From contig JANRLL010000008.1 of assembly GCA_033762715.1 (NCBI GenBank), positions 62,001-126,000 on the forward strand: DNA of 64,000 nucleotides. The letters are read 5' to 3'. The stretch's first letter is position 1, and each line of letters opens with the position of its first letter. The notes beneath the pieces are model-generated. The model did not search any database, was not told where the DNA came from, and saw only the letters and a list, made by a program, of their open reading frames with translations. Source of the stretch: JANRLL01 sp033762715. Its GTDB lineage: Bacteria; Pseudomonadota; Alphaproteobacteria; Rickettsiales; SXRF01. The translations under genes and the position numbers were made by a program. This document shows positions 1 to 10,024 of the stretch, one piece after another.

Positions 1-59
1 CTGATTTCTGGCAGCAAGGGCTCGATGTCATCAGCTCTATGATCGACGAGCTTGAGTAA
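1..59 (+). CDS. 3' end of an unidentified protein (partial)
   Basis: An open frame enters from the left edge; the first complete codon is at base 3 and the TAA is at 57-59. Only 18 residues are visible, ending in an acidic SSMIDELE tail. That is too little to assign a family. It is not the DDDIPF-type tail of single-stranded DNA-binding protein, which often lies upstream of gyrA in alphaproteobacteria. Confidence 0.5.
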   Translation, partial: DFWQQGLDVISSMIDELE

Positions 60-166
60 CCGACTGTTAAATAAAGCCTATTTTCGTCATAAAAACTTCA
101 CACAAAGTTGAGTGAATAGCGCCCGCTATATGCTAAATTAGCTGTAACGCTAAAGCAGGGTTTCAC

Positions 167-505
167 ATGCAAAAAACCGACAATACACCCCTAGACGAGC
201 AACTACCCGCTAAACCCATGAAAACATGGCAATCTGTGGCTATTGGCGCTGTGGTGGGGGGCGCGGTTTATTTTATCTTTGAGAAAATCTTCGACAAAAT
301 GTTGCATATCAGAACCAGGCTGGATACGACTGACGGCGCTATTTTAGGTGGTTTGCTGGGCTATTGGGGCGGTGAGCATGAGAAAGAAAAATACGACCTT
401 AAGGTCGACAATGTGATGCTGCGCCAGCAGCTAAAAGAGAAGGCGTTTGTTGAAAAAATCACCCAAGAAAACGTTGGCCATCCAGATAAGCATAATTGCC
501 GCTAA
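167..505 (+). CDS. small membrane protein of unknown function
   Basis: A 112-residue protein I do not recognise. The N-terminal 20 residues are polar. A glycine-rich hydrophobic stretch follows (about residues 24-42), then a second small glycine-rich hydrophobic patch (about 58-67, with GGLLGYWGG), and then a charged, probably helical C-terminus. The glycine-rich patches resemble glycine-zipper membrane segments, but no family motif is clear. It stands alone between the unknown gene ending at 59 and gyrA. The ribosome-binding site is weak (AGCAGGG about 10 bases before the ATG). The ORF is probably real because of its coherent membrane-plus-charged layout. Confidence 0.6.
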   Translation: MQKTDNTPLDEQLPAKPMKTWQSVAIGAVVGGAVYFIFEKIFDKMLHIRTRLDTTDGAILGGLLGYWGGEHEKEKYDLKVDNVMLRQQLKEKAFVEKITQENVGHPDKHNCR

Positions 506-623
506 AACCCTTGGTTTCTCTAGGGTGATCGCCCCCCATAAAAATGGGCAAAAATAGCACTTATTTTATTGCCTAAACCCGCAGGTCTGCTAGAAATTCA
601 TTGGTAAATAATTCACCAATGAA

Positions 624-3380
624 TTGGACAGCCTCATGACCGACAACAATACCACCGCACATCAAGAATTGTTTCCCGTTTCTATCGAAGCGGAAATGAA
701 AAAATCTTATCTCGATTATGCGATGAGCGTAATCGTTTCTCGCGCGATTCCCGATGTGCGCGATGGATTGAAACCCGTGCATCGCCGTATTCTGTATGGC
801 ATGTTAGAATTGGGTTGCGAATATAACAAACCCTACAAAAAATCGGCGCGTATCGTTGGTGACGTAATGGGTAAATTCCATCCGCATGGCGACTCTGCGA
901 TTTATGATGCTCTCGTGCGTATGGCACAGCCTTTCTCGATGCGCCTAGAATTGGTCGATGGCCAAGGTAACTTCGGTTCGATGGATGGTGATGCGGCAGC
1001 GGCGATGCGTTATACCGAATCTCGCCTCTCTAAAGCGGCTCATGCGTTACTGGCTGATATTGGCAATGATACGGTGAGCTTCCAAGAAAACTATGACGGT
1101 TCTGAGAAAGAACCAACTGTACTGCCTGCTGCGTACCCTAATATTTTGGTGAATGGTGGTGGTGGTATCGCTGTGGGTATGGCGACGAATATTCCGCCGC
1201 ATAACTTAGGCGAAGTGATTGATGCTTGCTGCCTGTACCTAGATAATCAAGATGTGACGATTGATGAGCTGGTTGAAGTATGCCCAGGCCCTGACTTCCC
1301 AACTGGCGGTATTATTTTAGGTCGCACCGGTGCACGCTCAGCGATGCATACCGGCCGTGGCTCGGTTATTATGCGCGGCAAAACCGAAATCGAAGAAGTG
1401 CGTCCTGGCCGTTGGGCAATTATCATTAGCGAAATTCCGTATCAGGTGAATAAGGCGCGCATGATTGAGCGTATGGCCGAACTGGTGCGCGAGAAAAAAA
1501 TCGAAGGCATTTCTGATCTGCGCGATGAATCTGATAAATCGGGTGTGCGTGTGGTGGTTGAAGTGAAAAAAGATGCGCAGCCCGATGTGGTGCTCAGCCA
1601 GCTTTATAGCTATACGCCGCTTCAGACCAGCTTTGGTGTGAACATGTTGGCGCTGAATAATGGCCGTCCTGAATTGCTCAATCTGAAAACGGTGATTGAA
1701 GCTTTCGTGGCTTTCCGTGAAGAAGTTATTACTCGCCGTACCAATTTCATGCTGGGCAAAGCGCGTGACCGTGCACATATCTTGATTGGCCTTGCTATTG
1801 CCGTTGCCAATATCGATGAGGTGATCAAGGTGATTCGTGCATCGGCTGATCCGAATATTGCACGCGAAGAATTGATGAGCCGCGATTGGAATGCGGGTGA
1901 TGTGTTGCCGCTGCTACAGCTGGTGGATGACTCTGGTAACGCGGTTAAAGGTGGAAAAATCAAGTTTACCGAGGCTCAAGCCAAAGCGATTCTTGAATTG
2001 CGTCTGCAACGCTTAACGGGCTTGGAGCGCGAAAAAATCGATGGTGAGATGAAAGAGCTGGCTGCGGAAATCGCAGAGTTTCTCTCTATCTTGGGTAATC
2101 GTGAAAAGCTCTATGGTATTTTACGCACTGAGTTGCTTGCAACCAAAGAACAATTCGCTACCCCACGCCGCACGGTGATGGAATTGTCAGAATTTGAAGC
2201 CGATATTGAAGATCTGATTCAAAAAGAAGACATGGTGGTGACCGTAACGGCTAATGGCTATATCAAACGTACGGCATTGTCGTCGTATCGCTCGCAAAAA
2301 CGCGGTGGTAAAGGTAAGAGCGCCATGAGCGTACGTGATGAGGATATCACGAGCGAACTTTTGGTCGTCAATACGCACACGCCTGTGCTGTTCTTCTCGA
2401 ATCTCGGCCAGGTCTATAAGCTTAAAGTTTATCGCCTGCCGCTTGGTGCTGCTAATACGCGCGGCAAAGCATTGGTTAATATCTTCCCACTCAAGCCAGG
2501 CGAGACGATCACGACGTTTATGCCGCTGCCGGAAGATGAGACCCAATGGGATGCAATGCATATCTTCTTTGCGACTGCTAAAGGTAATGTGCGTCGTAAC
2601 GATTTATCCGACTTCCACGATATTCGCTCGAACGGCAAAATTGCTATCCGTATGGATGAAGGCGACAAGCTGGTGTCGGTGCGCACCTGTAATGAAAACG
2701 ATCATGTGCTGTTATCGGCTAAAGGCGGCAAATGTATCCGCTTCCCGGTTAATGATGTGCGCGTATTTAAAAGCCGCACCTCAGACGGTGTGCGCGGTAT
2801 GAAGCTTGCTGAGGGCGATGAGGTGGTATCGATGAGCATCTTAAACGGTATCGCAACTACGGCTGAAGAGCGCTATAGCTACCTGAAAATGGCAGCGGCG
2901 AAACGCCGTGCCGAAGGTAGTGAAGTAGAAGAAGTAACGGCAAGCGATGAAGGCGCAGTGCAAGAGATTGCTTTGTCAGCTGAGCGTTTTGCTGAAATGG
3001 AAGCGGCTGAACAATTCATCTTGAACGTGACCGAAAACGGTTATGGCAAACGTAGTTCGTCGTTTGAATACCGCACCACCGGTCGTGGCGGTTCGGGCAT
3101 CGTGGGTATTGTGACCAGCTCGCGCAATGGCTCAGTCGTTGCCAGCCAGCCTATTCCGCTCGATGGTCAGATCATGCTTATGACCGATAAGGCAACCGTC
3201 ATTCGTGTGCCGGTAGATGGTATCCGCATTGCGGGCCGTAATACGCAAGGGGTTACCATTCTGAAAACCGGTGCGAATGAGAAAGTGGTCTCGGTTGTAC
3301 CTGTACCTGAAGGTGAGGCTATTGAGGAAGGTGATGAACCAGGCGCTGATGCGCCCAATAATGATGCGCCGCAGGCTTAA
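624..3380 (+). CDS. gyrA: DNA gyrase subunit A
   Basis: The breaking-rejoining subunit of DNA gyrase, which introduces negative supercoils with GyrB. The 918-residue length fits the family. The catalytic tyrosine is Tyr130 in the RYTESRL motif. The quinolone-resistance region reads [10 protein letters not shown], with Ser91 and Asp95 at the positions equivalent to E. coli Ser83 and Asp87, so it is of the sensitive type. The GyrA box needed for DNA wrapping is at residues 558-564 (QKRGGKG), which separates it from ParC, encoded at 48711-50945. The C-terminal domain carries the beta-pinwheel repeats and ends in an acidic tail. The true start may be the ATG at 636 (MTDNN), since neither start has a strong ribosome-binding site. 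The gene is followed 2 bases later by coaD, so the two are probably co-transcribed. Confidence 0.97.
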   Translation: MDSLMTDNNTTAHQELFPVSIEAEMKKSYLDYAMSVIVSRAIPDVRDGLKPVHRRILYGMLELGCEYNKPYKKSARIVGDVMGKFHPHGDSAIYDALVRMAQPFSMRLELVDGQGNFGSMDGDAAAAMRYTESRLSKAAHALLADIGNDTVSFQENYDGSEKEPTVLPAAYPNILVNGGGGIAVGMATNIPPHNLGEVIDACCLYLDNQDVTIDELVEVCPGPDFPTGGIILGRTGARSAMHTGRGSVIMRGKTEIEEVRPGRWAIIISEIPYQVNKARMIERMAELVREKKIEGISDLRDESDKSGVRVVVEVKKDAQPDVVLSQLYSYTPLQTSFGVNMLALNNGRPELLNLKTVIEAFVAFREEVITRRTNFMLGKARDRAHILIGLAIAVANIDEVIKVIRASADPNIAREELMSRDWNAGDVLPLLQLVDDSGNAVKGGKIKFTEAQAKAILELRLQRLTGLEREKIDGEMKELAAEIAEFLSILGNREKLYGILRTELLATKEQFATPRRTVMELSEFEADIEDLIQKEDMVVTVTANGYIKRTALSSYRSQKRGGKGKSAMSVRDEDITSELLVVNTHTPVLFFSNLGQVYKLKVYRLPLGAANTRGKALVNIFPLKPGETITTFMPLPEDETQWDAMHIFFATAKGNVRRNDLSDFHDIRSNGKIAIRMDEGDKLVSVRTCNENDHVLLSAKGGKCIRFPVNDVRVFKSRTSDGVRGMKLAEGDEVVSMSILNGIATTAEERYSYLKMAAAKRRAEGSEVEEVTASDEGAVQEIALSAERFAEMEAAEQFILNVTENGYGKRSSSFEYRTTGRGGSGIVGIVTSSRNGSVVASQPIPLDGQIMLMTDKATVIRVPVDGIRIAGRNTQGVTILKTGANEKVVSVVPVPEGEAIEEGDEPGADAPNNDAPQA

Positions 3381-3382
3381 TA

Positions 3383-3880
3383 ATGAGAATAGCTGTTTAT
3401 CCTGGGACATTTGATCCCATTACGGTGGGACATATGGATATTATCCGCCGTGCCTTGCATGTGGTGGATAAGCTTATTGTCGGTGTCGCACTCGATACGG
3501 GTAAAGCGCCCATTTTTGACCTATCGACCCGCGCTGAGATCGTGCGCGAAGTCGTAGCGAATATGGGTAAAGATGCCTCTCGTATTGAAGTAAAAACCTT
3601 TCCCGGGCTACTAGTCGATTTTGCTAAGGAAAATGGTGCTACATTACTGATTCGCGGTCTGCGCGCCGTCTCTGACTTTGAGTATGAATTTCAGATGGCC
3701 TGTATGAATAATCGTTTGAATGCAACCATGGAGACCGTTTTCTTAACTGCCTCCGAAGACACGCATTTTATCTCATCGCGCTTTGTGAAGCAAATAGTAC
3801 GTTTAGGGGGCGATATTTCTTCCTTCGTTGCGCCCAGTGTTGCTAAGAGGCTGATCAAGCATTTTAACGATGTGCATTAG
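3383..3880 (+). CDS. coaD: phosphopantetheine adenylyltransferase
   Basis: Transfers AMP from ATP to 4'-phosphopantetheine, the penultimate step of coenzyme A synthesis. The 165-residue length is standard. The nucleotidyltransferase signature is present: YPGTFDP at residues 6-12, TVGH at 14-17, RGLRAVSD from residue 91, and the ISSR motif at 130-133. It begins 2 bases after the gyrA stop, so translation is probably coupled; gyrA-coaD adjacency is common in alphaproteobacteria. Its last 4 bases overlap the end of the convergent membrane protein gene. Confidence 0.97.
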   Translation: MRIAVYPGTFDPITVGHMDIIRRALHVVDKLIVGVALDTGKAPIFDLSTRAEIVREVVANMGKDASRIEVKTFPGLLVDFAKENGATLLIRGLRAVSDFEYEFQMACMNNRLNATMETVFLTASEDTHFISSRFVKQIVRLGGDISSFVAPSVAKRLIKHFNDVH

Positions 3881-5244
3881 TAATCGTAATTACGCCATTC
3901 TTTATCTCTTACATCCTTTAAAAAACCAAACCTATACAGGGTATTGAGACTATCAAATTTTTTACCGCTGGGGTCTTGCGTGTCGAAGGACTCAATCGTG
4001 TTATAGTCTTTTGCCCATTTGAGGAAATATATGTGATAGGCGTGCGCGGCGTGCCAGGCGAAGAGCAATAAAAACAAAAACGTTCCGTATTGCACTAGGA
4101 TGGTAGGGCGATAGAACAGGCGATATAGGCCTATTGAGGCCAGCACATATACCGGCACAATCATGCCGTTAGCACGCCAGGCGTTTGGCACGCCCTCGTT
4201 GGTCAATATGGCGGGTAATGTTGCAAGCAATGCCCATATTATCAGCAGGTATTGCTGAGGAATGGCCAGTATATGACCGGGCTCGTCGGAAGGCGTCTTG
4301 TGGGGGCATAACGGGCTTATGCCCGTAACCACCCAATAAAAAATGCCGATAATAGCCAAGGTGGATAGCTGTGATTGCGCATTATAATTATGCCGCCAAT
4401 TACCATCGCCTACGCTAAACAGCATGGTGATAGTGGCGCTGAAATTATGCAGCAGTTGGGATATGCCCTGGAAAAAACCAACCTGATTTTCTTTGGATGC
4501 GATGAAGAGGTGGCGGGGGCGTTCGAAGATATTCAATTCAGTTGCGGTTATCATTAATGGTAGCATCACCATGAGCATGGCTGCACAGAACACAAACATA
4601 TAGCGCCGCGCATCGGAATCTTCTTTCACGAAGCGGTACAGCATCCATAGCGGCAATGCGGCAAACGGATAAAACTGCCAATAGCTGTAAAAGCCAAGGC
4701 CTATGAACGCCCCAGCAGCTATAAATCCTTGCGGTTTTTTTGTCCGGATGGCTTTTGCCAATAGCCAGATACTATAGATCTCCATGAAAGGAACCATGCT
4801 GCCACTAAAAGCGAGGCGCGATAAAATGATATGCCATACGCTTGTAGCCAACAGCGCCGCCGCAATCAGGGCAATCCACTGGCGATGAACATGCGTATGA
4901 AAAAGTTCTTTTACCAGAAGGTAAATGCCCAGCACTGTGAAGATACTCATCAATGCATTGGGAAAACGCAGGGCGGTGATCGAATCGCCAAATACAGCGA
5001 AGGATAGGGATAGCAACCAAAAATAGAGGCCAGGCAATCCCATCTCGCGTTGAAAATACACGGAAGAGATGTGTCTGGAATCCAGCACATTGAGTGCTAA
5101 ATGGCCGTTAAATGCTTCATCGAAATATACGCCAGGCGGTGCCCAGGAGAATGCAAAGAGTCGCATGAAGCATGCAAAGGCTATCACTAAACAAAATAGC
5201 TGTGTGATACCTAGCTTAAGAAGAATTTTATCAAAGTTTTTCAA
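3877..5244 (-). CDS. polytopic GT39/PMT-like glycosyltransferase
   Basis: A 455-residue inner-membrane protein with roughly ten hydrophobic segments. It has the layout of GT-C enzymes that transfer sugars from polyprenyl-phosphate donors in the periplasm. The first external loop contains an acidic motif (FDEA, residues 41-44) after the first membrane helix, matching the catalytic Asp-Glu position of PMT/ArnT-type enzymes. A soluble tail of about 40 residues follows the last helix. The start is a TTG with no in-frame ATG just upstream. The gene converges on coaD and is read away from tRNA-His. The donor and acceptor cannot be told from sequence; an O-antigen, lipid A or glycoprotein target are all possible. 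Confidence 0.75.
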   Translation of the reverse strand: MKNFDKILLKLGITQLFCLVIAFACFMRLFAFSWAPPGVYFDEAFNGHLALNVLDSRHISSVYFQREMGLPGLYFWLLSLSFAVFGDSITALRFPNALMSIFTVLGIYLLVKELFHTHVHRQWIALIAAALLATSVWHIILSRLAFSGSMVPFMEIYSIWLLAKAIRTKKPQGFIAAGAFIGLGFYSYWQFYPFAALPLWMLYRFVKEDSDARRYMFVFCAAMLMVMLPLMITATELNIFERPRHLFIASKENQVGFFQGISQLLHNFSATITMLFSVGDGNWRHNYNAQSQLSTLAIIGIFYWVVTGISPLCPHKTPSDEPGHILAIPQQYLLIIWALLATLPAILTNEGVPNAWRANGMIVPVYVLASIGLYRLFYRPTILVQYGTFLFLLLFAWHAAHAYHIYFLKWAKDYNTIESFDTQDPSGKKFDSLNTLYRFGFLKDVRDKEWRNYDY

Positions 5245-5310
5245 TAAGATATATCATTTGCGCGTTTTTAGGAAAATAACCCAATACGGTATAGGAGACA
5301 ACAGTTTTTA

Positions 5311-5339
5311 TTGACTTTGTCTCGCTTAGTCCCTAATGG
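5311..5339 (+). promoter_or_regulatory. probable sigma-70 promoter of tRNA-His
   Basis: TTGACT at 5311-5316 and TAATGG at 5334-5339 are separated by 17 bases. They would start transcription about 10 bases before the tRNA. The -35 is good and the -10 mediocre. Confidence 0.45.
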
Positions 5340-5357
5340 CTTAACTCCACTTTTTAT

Positions 5358-5435
5358 GGCGGGTGTAGCTCAGTTGGTTAGAGCGCCAGATTGTGATTCT
5401 GGATGTCGGGGGTTCGAGTCCCCTCACTCGCCCCA
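5358..5435 (+). tRNA. tRNA-His (GTG anticodon)
   Basis: A full cloverleaf can be drawn. The 8-base acceptor strand at 5358-5365 pairs with 5425-5432 (one G-U pair), and the TAGCTCAG D-arm start follows. The anticodon stem CCAGA/TCTGG flanks the loop TTGTGAT, with anticodon GTG at 5393-5395. The T-arm contains GGTTCGAGTC. The extra 5' G (G-1, base 5358) opposite C73 is the identity element of histidine tRNA and is genome-encoded here. The 3' CCA is also encoded (5433-5435). The stop codon of the convergent membrane-protein gene begins only 2 bases downstream. Confidence 0.97.
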
Positions 5436-5436
5436 C

Positions 5437-7077
5437 TTACAAGGTGGGGGTTCTCTGCGATGTGCGCAACCGTAGTAACTCATATAAAACAATCATCGCC
5501 AGGCTTATAAACGATAAGAGCTTGCCCAGAATTTCAATGAGCAAGGGCGCTATTGCAATATCTATCAGATGCTCGCCTGCGGGCAGATTTACCAGCATAT
5601 GCCCGGTGGTCATATCGCGCCCCAAAGGTTGTAATACGCCATCTACCGATAGCTGGAAGGTAGGAAAGTAAAACTGGCGTATTTTTAAAACCGATGTATT
5701 AGCGCTATGCACCTGCATACGAATATGCCTCGCTTGCCATTTTTGCACCTCAAATGTGGCCTTACCTGTGATAAGGGTGACTGGCGCTTGATCGGCCTCA
5801 ATACGGGCGACGCCTTCTTCGGTATAGTAGCGCGGGATGAGAGAAGGTTTGGGGAGGTAATTAGCGTATTGGTCGATAGCCAGATGGTAGCGCTTATAGG
5901 TTTTGGGCGCGATCTGTTCAAAGAGCTCAGGCGTAAGACGATTATTCATCGGTGCATAGAGTGTAATGCCCGTAAATAGCGCCAGCAATAGCCAGTTACG
6001 TGTCGGAAAAGGATTGTAGCTTAGTGCGGCAAATAAGGAAATGGCCACAGCCGCTATTGCATATAGCCGGACAGGGTGCTGCAGAATGGACAGCAGCTTG
6101 ATTTGCCAGAGTGGTGCCATGATAGGCAGGAATAGTAACAGTGCCGCCACTGTCAGAATACACCAGAACCACCGTTCCTTAGAATAAGGCGCCGATGCAC
6201 GGAAATAAGCGACCGTCAGGATCAATCCGGCCAGCCATACAATCAGCGCCTGAATCATGCTGGCGTCATCAAAATCGAAATTGAGTAGCTTATTGGTAAA
6301 ATCATTGCCGCTATTGTGCCAATGCAGATCCACAATGGCATAGTCCATATAGGCTAAAGCTGGTGCTAAATAAAACGTAGACAGGCCAAAACCCAGTGCA
6401 ATAGCAGGGATAAAGCGCTTTAAATGGACAGGCCATCCAGTGCTTCGATGAAGCACGCCGTAAAACACAGCAATGGGGCCGAATAAGATGGTGGAAGGTA
6501 TATTGGTAATTATCAAGAGTCCCAGGGTGAGGGCAAAGCCACTAAAGCCATACGCTTTACCTTGCGCCAATTTTTTGGCGAACAGCAAAAGCAGCGGCAC
6601 CCATGCATAGGCCCACATGGTGCTATAAAGCAGCATGACATGAAAAATATGAGCCGTATGAAAGGGAAGGGCGATATAAAGCAGGCTGCCAAATAGCGCT
6701 GCCTTAGCATCCACCTCTTCACGCAACCAATAATAAAAGGCCCAGCCTGAGGCAGTGACGGCTAGATAACCGGCAGCAGCTATGGGGTAAAACGAAAAGG
6801 CGCCCCAATCGGCCATGAACGCAAAAAGCGCGGTCACATAATAGGCCAGCGGCGGATAATAATAAAATACGGGACTTCCGCTTCCAGCATACATCTCGCT
6901 TAGCCAACGCGGATATAAATCGCCTTGCCAGAATTGCTGCGAGAAATGCTTCACCCACAGGCTTTGGCATTGCAGATCGCCGCCGCCAGCCCCCAGAATA
7001 AAGGCCGGTGCCATGACCAGCGCCGCAAATAATGCGATCGTAAGGAAAGGGGGGATATTTACATTTTTGTTAAACAC
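5437..7077 (-). CDS. polytopic membrane protein, PTPS-related/GT-C-like
   Basis: A 546-residue protein with about ten to twelve hydrophobic segments and a soluble C-terminal beta-rich region (about residues 410-500) before a last membrane helix. After the first helix comes a short loop with GGGD (Asp34), then FWQGDLYPRW and SPVFYYYPPLAYYVTALF. These match the family annotated as 6-pyruvoyl-tetrahydropterin-synthase-related membrane proteins, which look like GT-C glycosyltransferases; no pterin enzyme domain is visible. The same motif order occurs in the gene at 62704-64000, so the two are paralogues. The start is GTG at 7077. Its stop lies almost against the tRNA-His 3' end. A role in periplasmic sugar transfer is inference. 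Confidence 0.7.
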   Translation of the reverse strand: MFNKNVNIPPFLTIALFAALVMAPAFILGAGGGDLQCQSLWVKHFSQQFWQGDLYPRWLSEMYAGSGSPVFYYYPPLAYYVTALFAFMADWGAFSFYPIAAAGYLAVTASGWAFYYWLREEVDAKAALFGSLLYIALPFHTAHIFHVMLLYSTMWAYAWVPLLLLFAKKLAQGKAYGFSGFALTLGLLIITNIPSTILFGPIAVFYGVLHRSTGWPVHLKRFIPAIALGFGLSTFYLAPALAYMDYAIVDLHWHNSGNDFTNKLLNFDFDDASMIQALIVWLAGLILTVAYFRASAPYSKERWFWCILTVAALLLFLPIMAPLWQIKLLSILQHPVRLYAIAAVAISLFAALSYNPFPTRNWLLLALFTGITLYAPMNNRLTPELFEQIAPKTYKRYHLAIDQYANYLPKPSLIPRYYTEEGVARIEADQAPVTLITGKATFEVQKWQARHIRMQVHSANTSVLKIRQFYFPTFQLSVDGVLQPLGRDMTTGHMLVNLPAGEHLIDIAIAPLLIEILGKLLSFISLAMIVLYELLRLRTSQRTPTL

Positions 7078-7136
7078 GGCTAAAAGCTAGCGCTTGAGAG
7101 ATTGCTGCGTCAAGCCATATAAACATAGGTCATAAG

Positions 7137-7598
7137 ATGTCGAAATCAAAATCGTCTGGATTAAAGCAGCTGGGAAAACAAACGCCGCTGCCCGCATCGC
7201 CCGGTAAAGCGGCGCTGGAAAAAGTATCGAACCCGCATAAGGGAACGGGCTACAGTATTCGTTTTACCTGTCCGGAATTCACCTCGATATGTCCGATTAC
7301 CGCACAGCCGGATTTTGCGCATCTGGTCATTGACTACGTGCCCAAAGATTGGATCGTGGAAAGCAAATCACTCAAATTATTTTTGGGCTCATTTCGCAAC
7401 CACGGTGCTTTTCATGAAGATTGCACTGTCTCTATTGCCAAGCGCATTATTCAGGAAATTAAACCGACATGGCTGCGCATCGGCGGCTATTGGTATCCTA
7501 GGGGCGGCATTCCTATCGATATTTTTTATCAAACCGGTGAGGCGCCCAAGGGCGTGTGGATTCCCGCACAGGATGTACCTGGCTATCGCGGGCGTTAG
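7137..7598 (+). CDS. queF: NADPH-dependent 7-cyano-7-deazaguanine (preQ0) reductase
   Basis: Reduces the nitrile of preQ0 to preQ1 in queuosine synthesis, the modified base at the wobble position of tRNAs including tRNA-His. At 153 residues it is the short unimodular type. The catalytic cysteine is Cys52 in [13 protein letters not shown], with Asp59 as the proton donor. The NADPH-binding ESKSLKLF motif is at 75-82, and the NHGAFHEDC segment follows. It is divergent from the membrane-protein gene upstream and convergent with ugd. No other queuosine gene is in the window. Confidence 0.95.
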   Translation: MSKSKSSGLKQLGKQTPLPASPGKAALEKVSNPHKGTGYSIRFTCPEFTSICPITAQPDFAHLVIDYVPKDWIVESKSLKLFLGSFRNHGAFHEDCTVSIAKRIIQEIKPTWLRIGGYWYPRGGIPIDIFYQTGEAPKGVWIPAQDVPGYRGR

Positions 7599-7616
7599 AT
7601 TCTGAACGCAAAACTA

Positions 7617-8981
7617 TTACGCGACTTTCTCGTCTTCAATATTCAGATCGGATATCCAGGGTTTGCCGGGAGCGACCTCCTGACGGCCAACTGAGATATA
7701 GCGGAAACCATGCTTTTGCATGTCTTGGCGTTTATAGATATTGCGCAGATCAATCACGAAAGGCTTTTTCAGCAAGCTTGCGACTTTTTTCAGATCCAGG
7801 CTTCGGAACTCATTCCACTCGGTCAGGATAAGCACGCTATCAGCCTGCTGCATCGCCTCATACGAATCTTTGCACCAGGTAACATTCTCAGTGAAATATT
7901 TCGCAGCTTCTTTCATGCCTTGCGGATCATAAGCGCGAATCGTAGCGCCAGCAGCAATAAGTGCCGGCACAATAACTAAGCTTGCGCCTTCGCGCATATC
8001 ATCGGTGCCTGGTTTGAAAGTGACGCCGAGCACGGCAATGGTTTTGCCTTTGACGCCGTCCATGGCTTCAATAATTTTTTCGGCCATGCGCTGCTTGCGG
8101 TTTTGGTTGCTATCAATGGTCGCACTGACCAATGAGCTAGGGCAGCTATGCGTCAGCATCATTTTTTGTAATGCCAGCGTATCTTTGGGGAAGCAAGAGC
8201 CACCAAAGCCAGGACCAGGCTGCAAGAATTTATCGCCAATGCGGTGATCCAGGCCAATGCCTTTGGAGACGTCGCGAATGTTGGCGCCCGTTACTTCGCA
8301 TAAATCCGCCACCTCATTGATGAAGGCCACGCGCATAGCAAGCATGGTGTTGGCCGCGTATTTGATCATCTCAGCGCTTTCGAAGGTGGCAAACATCATC
8401 TTAGCGCCATTGAGGCAAATCGGTTCATACAGCTTAGTGAGAATATCTTTGGGGCGCGGCGAATCGAGGCCTACTACGATACGGTCGGGGTACATGAAAT
8501 CCTTGACCGCATTACCTTCGCGCAAAAATTCAGGGTTAGATGCTACATCAAAATCTGCGTTGGGGTTTTCTTTGGAGATCAGTTTTGCGATATGGCGATT
8601 AGTGCCAACCGGAACCGTCGATTTAATGATGATCAGCGTATAATCTTTGAGATGCTTGGCGATGTCTTTGCAGGCGCTTTTGAGCGCAGTCAGATCCGGC
8701 ATACCATCCTGCTGATCGGTGGGGGTTCCCACAGCCACAATCACCACATCGGCTTGCGAAACGGCTTGTGGTAGATCGGTTGAAAAAGATAATCTGCCCG
8801 CTTTACGATTGCTTTCTACCAGCGGCTCAAGGCCCATCTCATAGATCGGCATAATATGCTGCTGGAGTTTGGCAATCTTGTCGCTGTCATTATCCACGCA
8901 GGTGACATGAAAGCCAAATTCAGAGAAACAAACACCTGATACCAGGCCCACATAGCCTGTGCCAATAACCGCTATTTTCAT
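7617..8981 (-). CDS. ugd: UDP-glucose 6-dehydrogenase
   Basis: Oxidises UDP-glucose to UDP-glucuronate with two NAD+ molecules, supplying acidic sugars for capsule, lipopolysaccharide or glycolipid. The 454-residue length is normal. The Rossmann motif GTGYVGL is at residues 7-13, and the NPEFLREG substrate motif is near 149-156. The catalytic cysteine is Cys263 in FGGSCFPKD. The start codon overlaps the stop of galU by 4 bases (8978-8981), so the two genes are translationally coupled and make consecutive steps: GalU product is the Ugd substrate. Confidence 0.96.
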   Translation of the reverse strand: MKIAVIGTGYVGLVSGVCFSEFGFHVTCVDNDSDKIAKLQQHIMPIYEMGLEPLVESNRKAGRLSFSTDLPQAVSQADVVIVAVGTPTDQQDGMPDLTALKSACKDIAKHLKDYTLIIIKSTVPVGTNRHIAKLISKENPNADFDVASNPEFLREGNAVKDFMYPDRIVVGLDSPRPKDILTKLYEPICLNGAKMMFATFESAEMIKYAANTMLAMRVAFINEVADLCEVTGANIRDVSKGIGLDHRIGDKFLQPGPGFGGSCFPKDTLALQKMMLTHSCPSSLVSATIDSNQNRKQRMAEKIIEAMDGVKGKTIAVLGVTFKPGTDDMREGASLVIVPALIAAGATIRAYDPQGMKEAAKYFTENVTWCKDSYEAMQQADSVLILTEWNEFRSLDLKKVASLLKKPFVIDLRNIYKRQDMQKHGFRYISVGRQEVAPGKPWISDLNIEDEKVA

Positions 8982-9880
8982 GGTTTCATCCCGTTACGAG
9001 TAAATACCTGCTGTAATTCATCGTAGACTTTTTTGCCTACATCTTTTCGATCCAGCGCATAGGCCACATTAGCAGCTACGAAACCAGTGAGGCTACCACA
9101 ATCATAGCGGGTGCCTTCAAAACGGTAGCCATGAATATTGCCCAGTTTGCTAATGGAGTCGGTGAGCTGAATCTCACCACCGGCGCCCGGTTTTTGTTTG
9201 TCGAGTAAGGTAAAAATTTCCGGCTGCAAAATATAGCGGCCAATAATCGACAAGGTAGACGGCGCTTTTTCTGGTGCGGGTTTTTCTACCAGGCCCTTGG
9301 CTTTGACAAGACGCTTATCGGGCGTTTTCGCTTTTTTATCGATATCGACAATACCGTAGCTGCTGGTTTGCGCGCGCGGAATATCCATCACACCTAATAT
9401 ATTGCCACCGACGCTGCCATAGGCTTTGACCATTTGTTTCAAGCAAGGCGTCTTCGCATGCACCATGTCATCGGCCAGAATCACCGCAAACGGCTCATCA
9501 TTAATCAGATGACGCGCGCACCATACGGCATGGCCTAAGCCCAGCGGCTCTTGCTGACGGATAAAGCTGATGCTGCCAGGCTCAGGCAGCCATTCACTGG
9601 TAAGGCGGAGCTCTTCGCTTTTTTTGCGTTCATTTAATACGCTTTGCAGCTCATACACATGATCGAAGTGATCTTCGATGGCGTGCTTATTGCGGCCGGT
9701 GACGAAAATGAATTGTTCGATGCCAGCAGCACGGGCTTCGTCAAACGCATAATGAATAAGCGGTTTATCGACAACGGGCAGCATTTCCTTGGGCATCGAT
9801 TTGGTGGCTGGCAAAAAACGTGTGCCCAAACCGCCTACCGGAAAGATCGCTTTACGTATGACTGGTGCTGTTTTCTTCAT
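8978..9880 (-). CDS. galU: UTP-glucose-1-phosphate uridylyltransferase
   Basis: Makes UDP-glucose from UTP and glucose 1-phosphate. The 300-residue length is typical. The nucleotide-binding signature GGLGTRFLPATKSMPKE is at residues 16-32, and EKP (about 200-202) and GGEIQLTD (near 237) are characteristic of bacterial GalU. It is the first gene of a two-gene operon with ugd, overlapping it by 4 bases. It is divergent from rpmG, with 144 bases between them. Confidence 0.96.
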   Translation of the reverse strand: MKKTAPVIRKAIFPVGGLGTRFLPATKSMPKEMLPVVDKPLIHYAFDEARAAGIEQFIFVTGRNKHAIEDHFDHVYELQSVLNERKKSEELRLTSEWLPEPGSISFIRQQEPLGLGHAVWCARHLINDEPFAVILADDMVHAKTPCLKQMVKAYGSVGGNILGVMDIPRAQTSSYGIVDIDKKAKTPDKRLVKAKGLVEKPAPEKAPSTLSIIGRYILQPEIFTLLDKQKPGAGGEIQLTDSISKLGNIHGYRFEGTRYDCGSLTGFVAANVAYALDRKDVGKKVYDELQQVFTRNGMKP

Positions 9881-9965
9881 AGACTAAGCGCTGCAATAAG
9901 CCACAATACAGTAAAAAGTCAAAAGATTTAGTGTGTTATATTGGCAAAACTTTATTAGTTTAGGC

Positions 9966-9993
9966 TTGACAAACCCCGCAATATCACTATGTT
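9966..9993 (+). promoter_or_regulatory. probable sigma-70 promoter of rpmG-yajC-secD
   Basis: TTGACA at 9966-9971 and TATGTT at 9988-9993 have a 16-base spacer. The start point would fall about 25 bases before the rpmG ATG. The perfect -35 makes this one of the clearer promoters here. Confidence 0.6.
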
Positions 9994-10024
9994 TTCGGCC
10001 TCGAACTTATCAGGATGACAGACC

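Noticed and set aside
535..548. CCCAT/ATGGG hairpin upstream of gyrA as a terminator
   Set aside because: The stem has only 5 bases and no T-run follows on either strand.
1338..1963. Long open frames on the minus strand inside gyrA
   Set aside because: They have histidine- and serine-rich shadow composition, no ribosome-binding sites and lie wholly within a strong gene.
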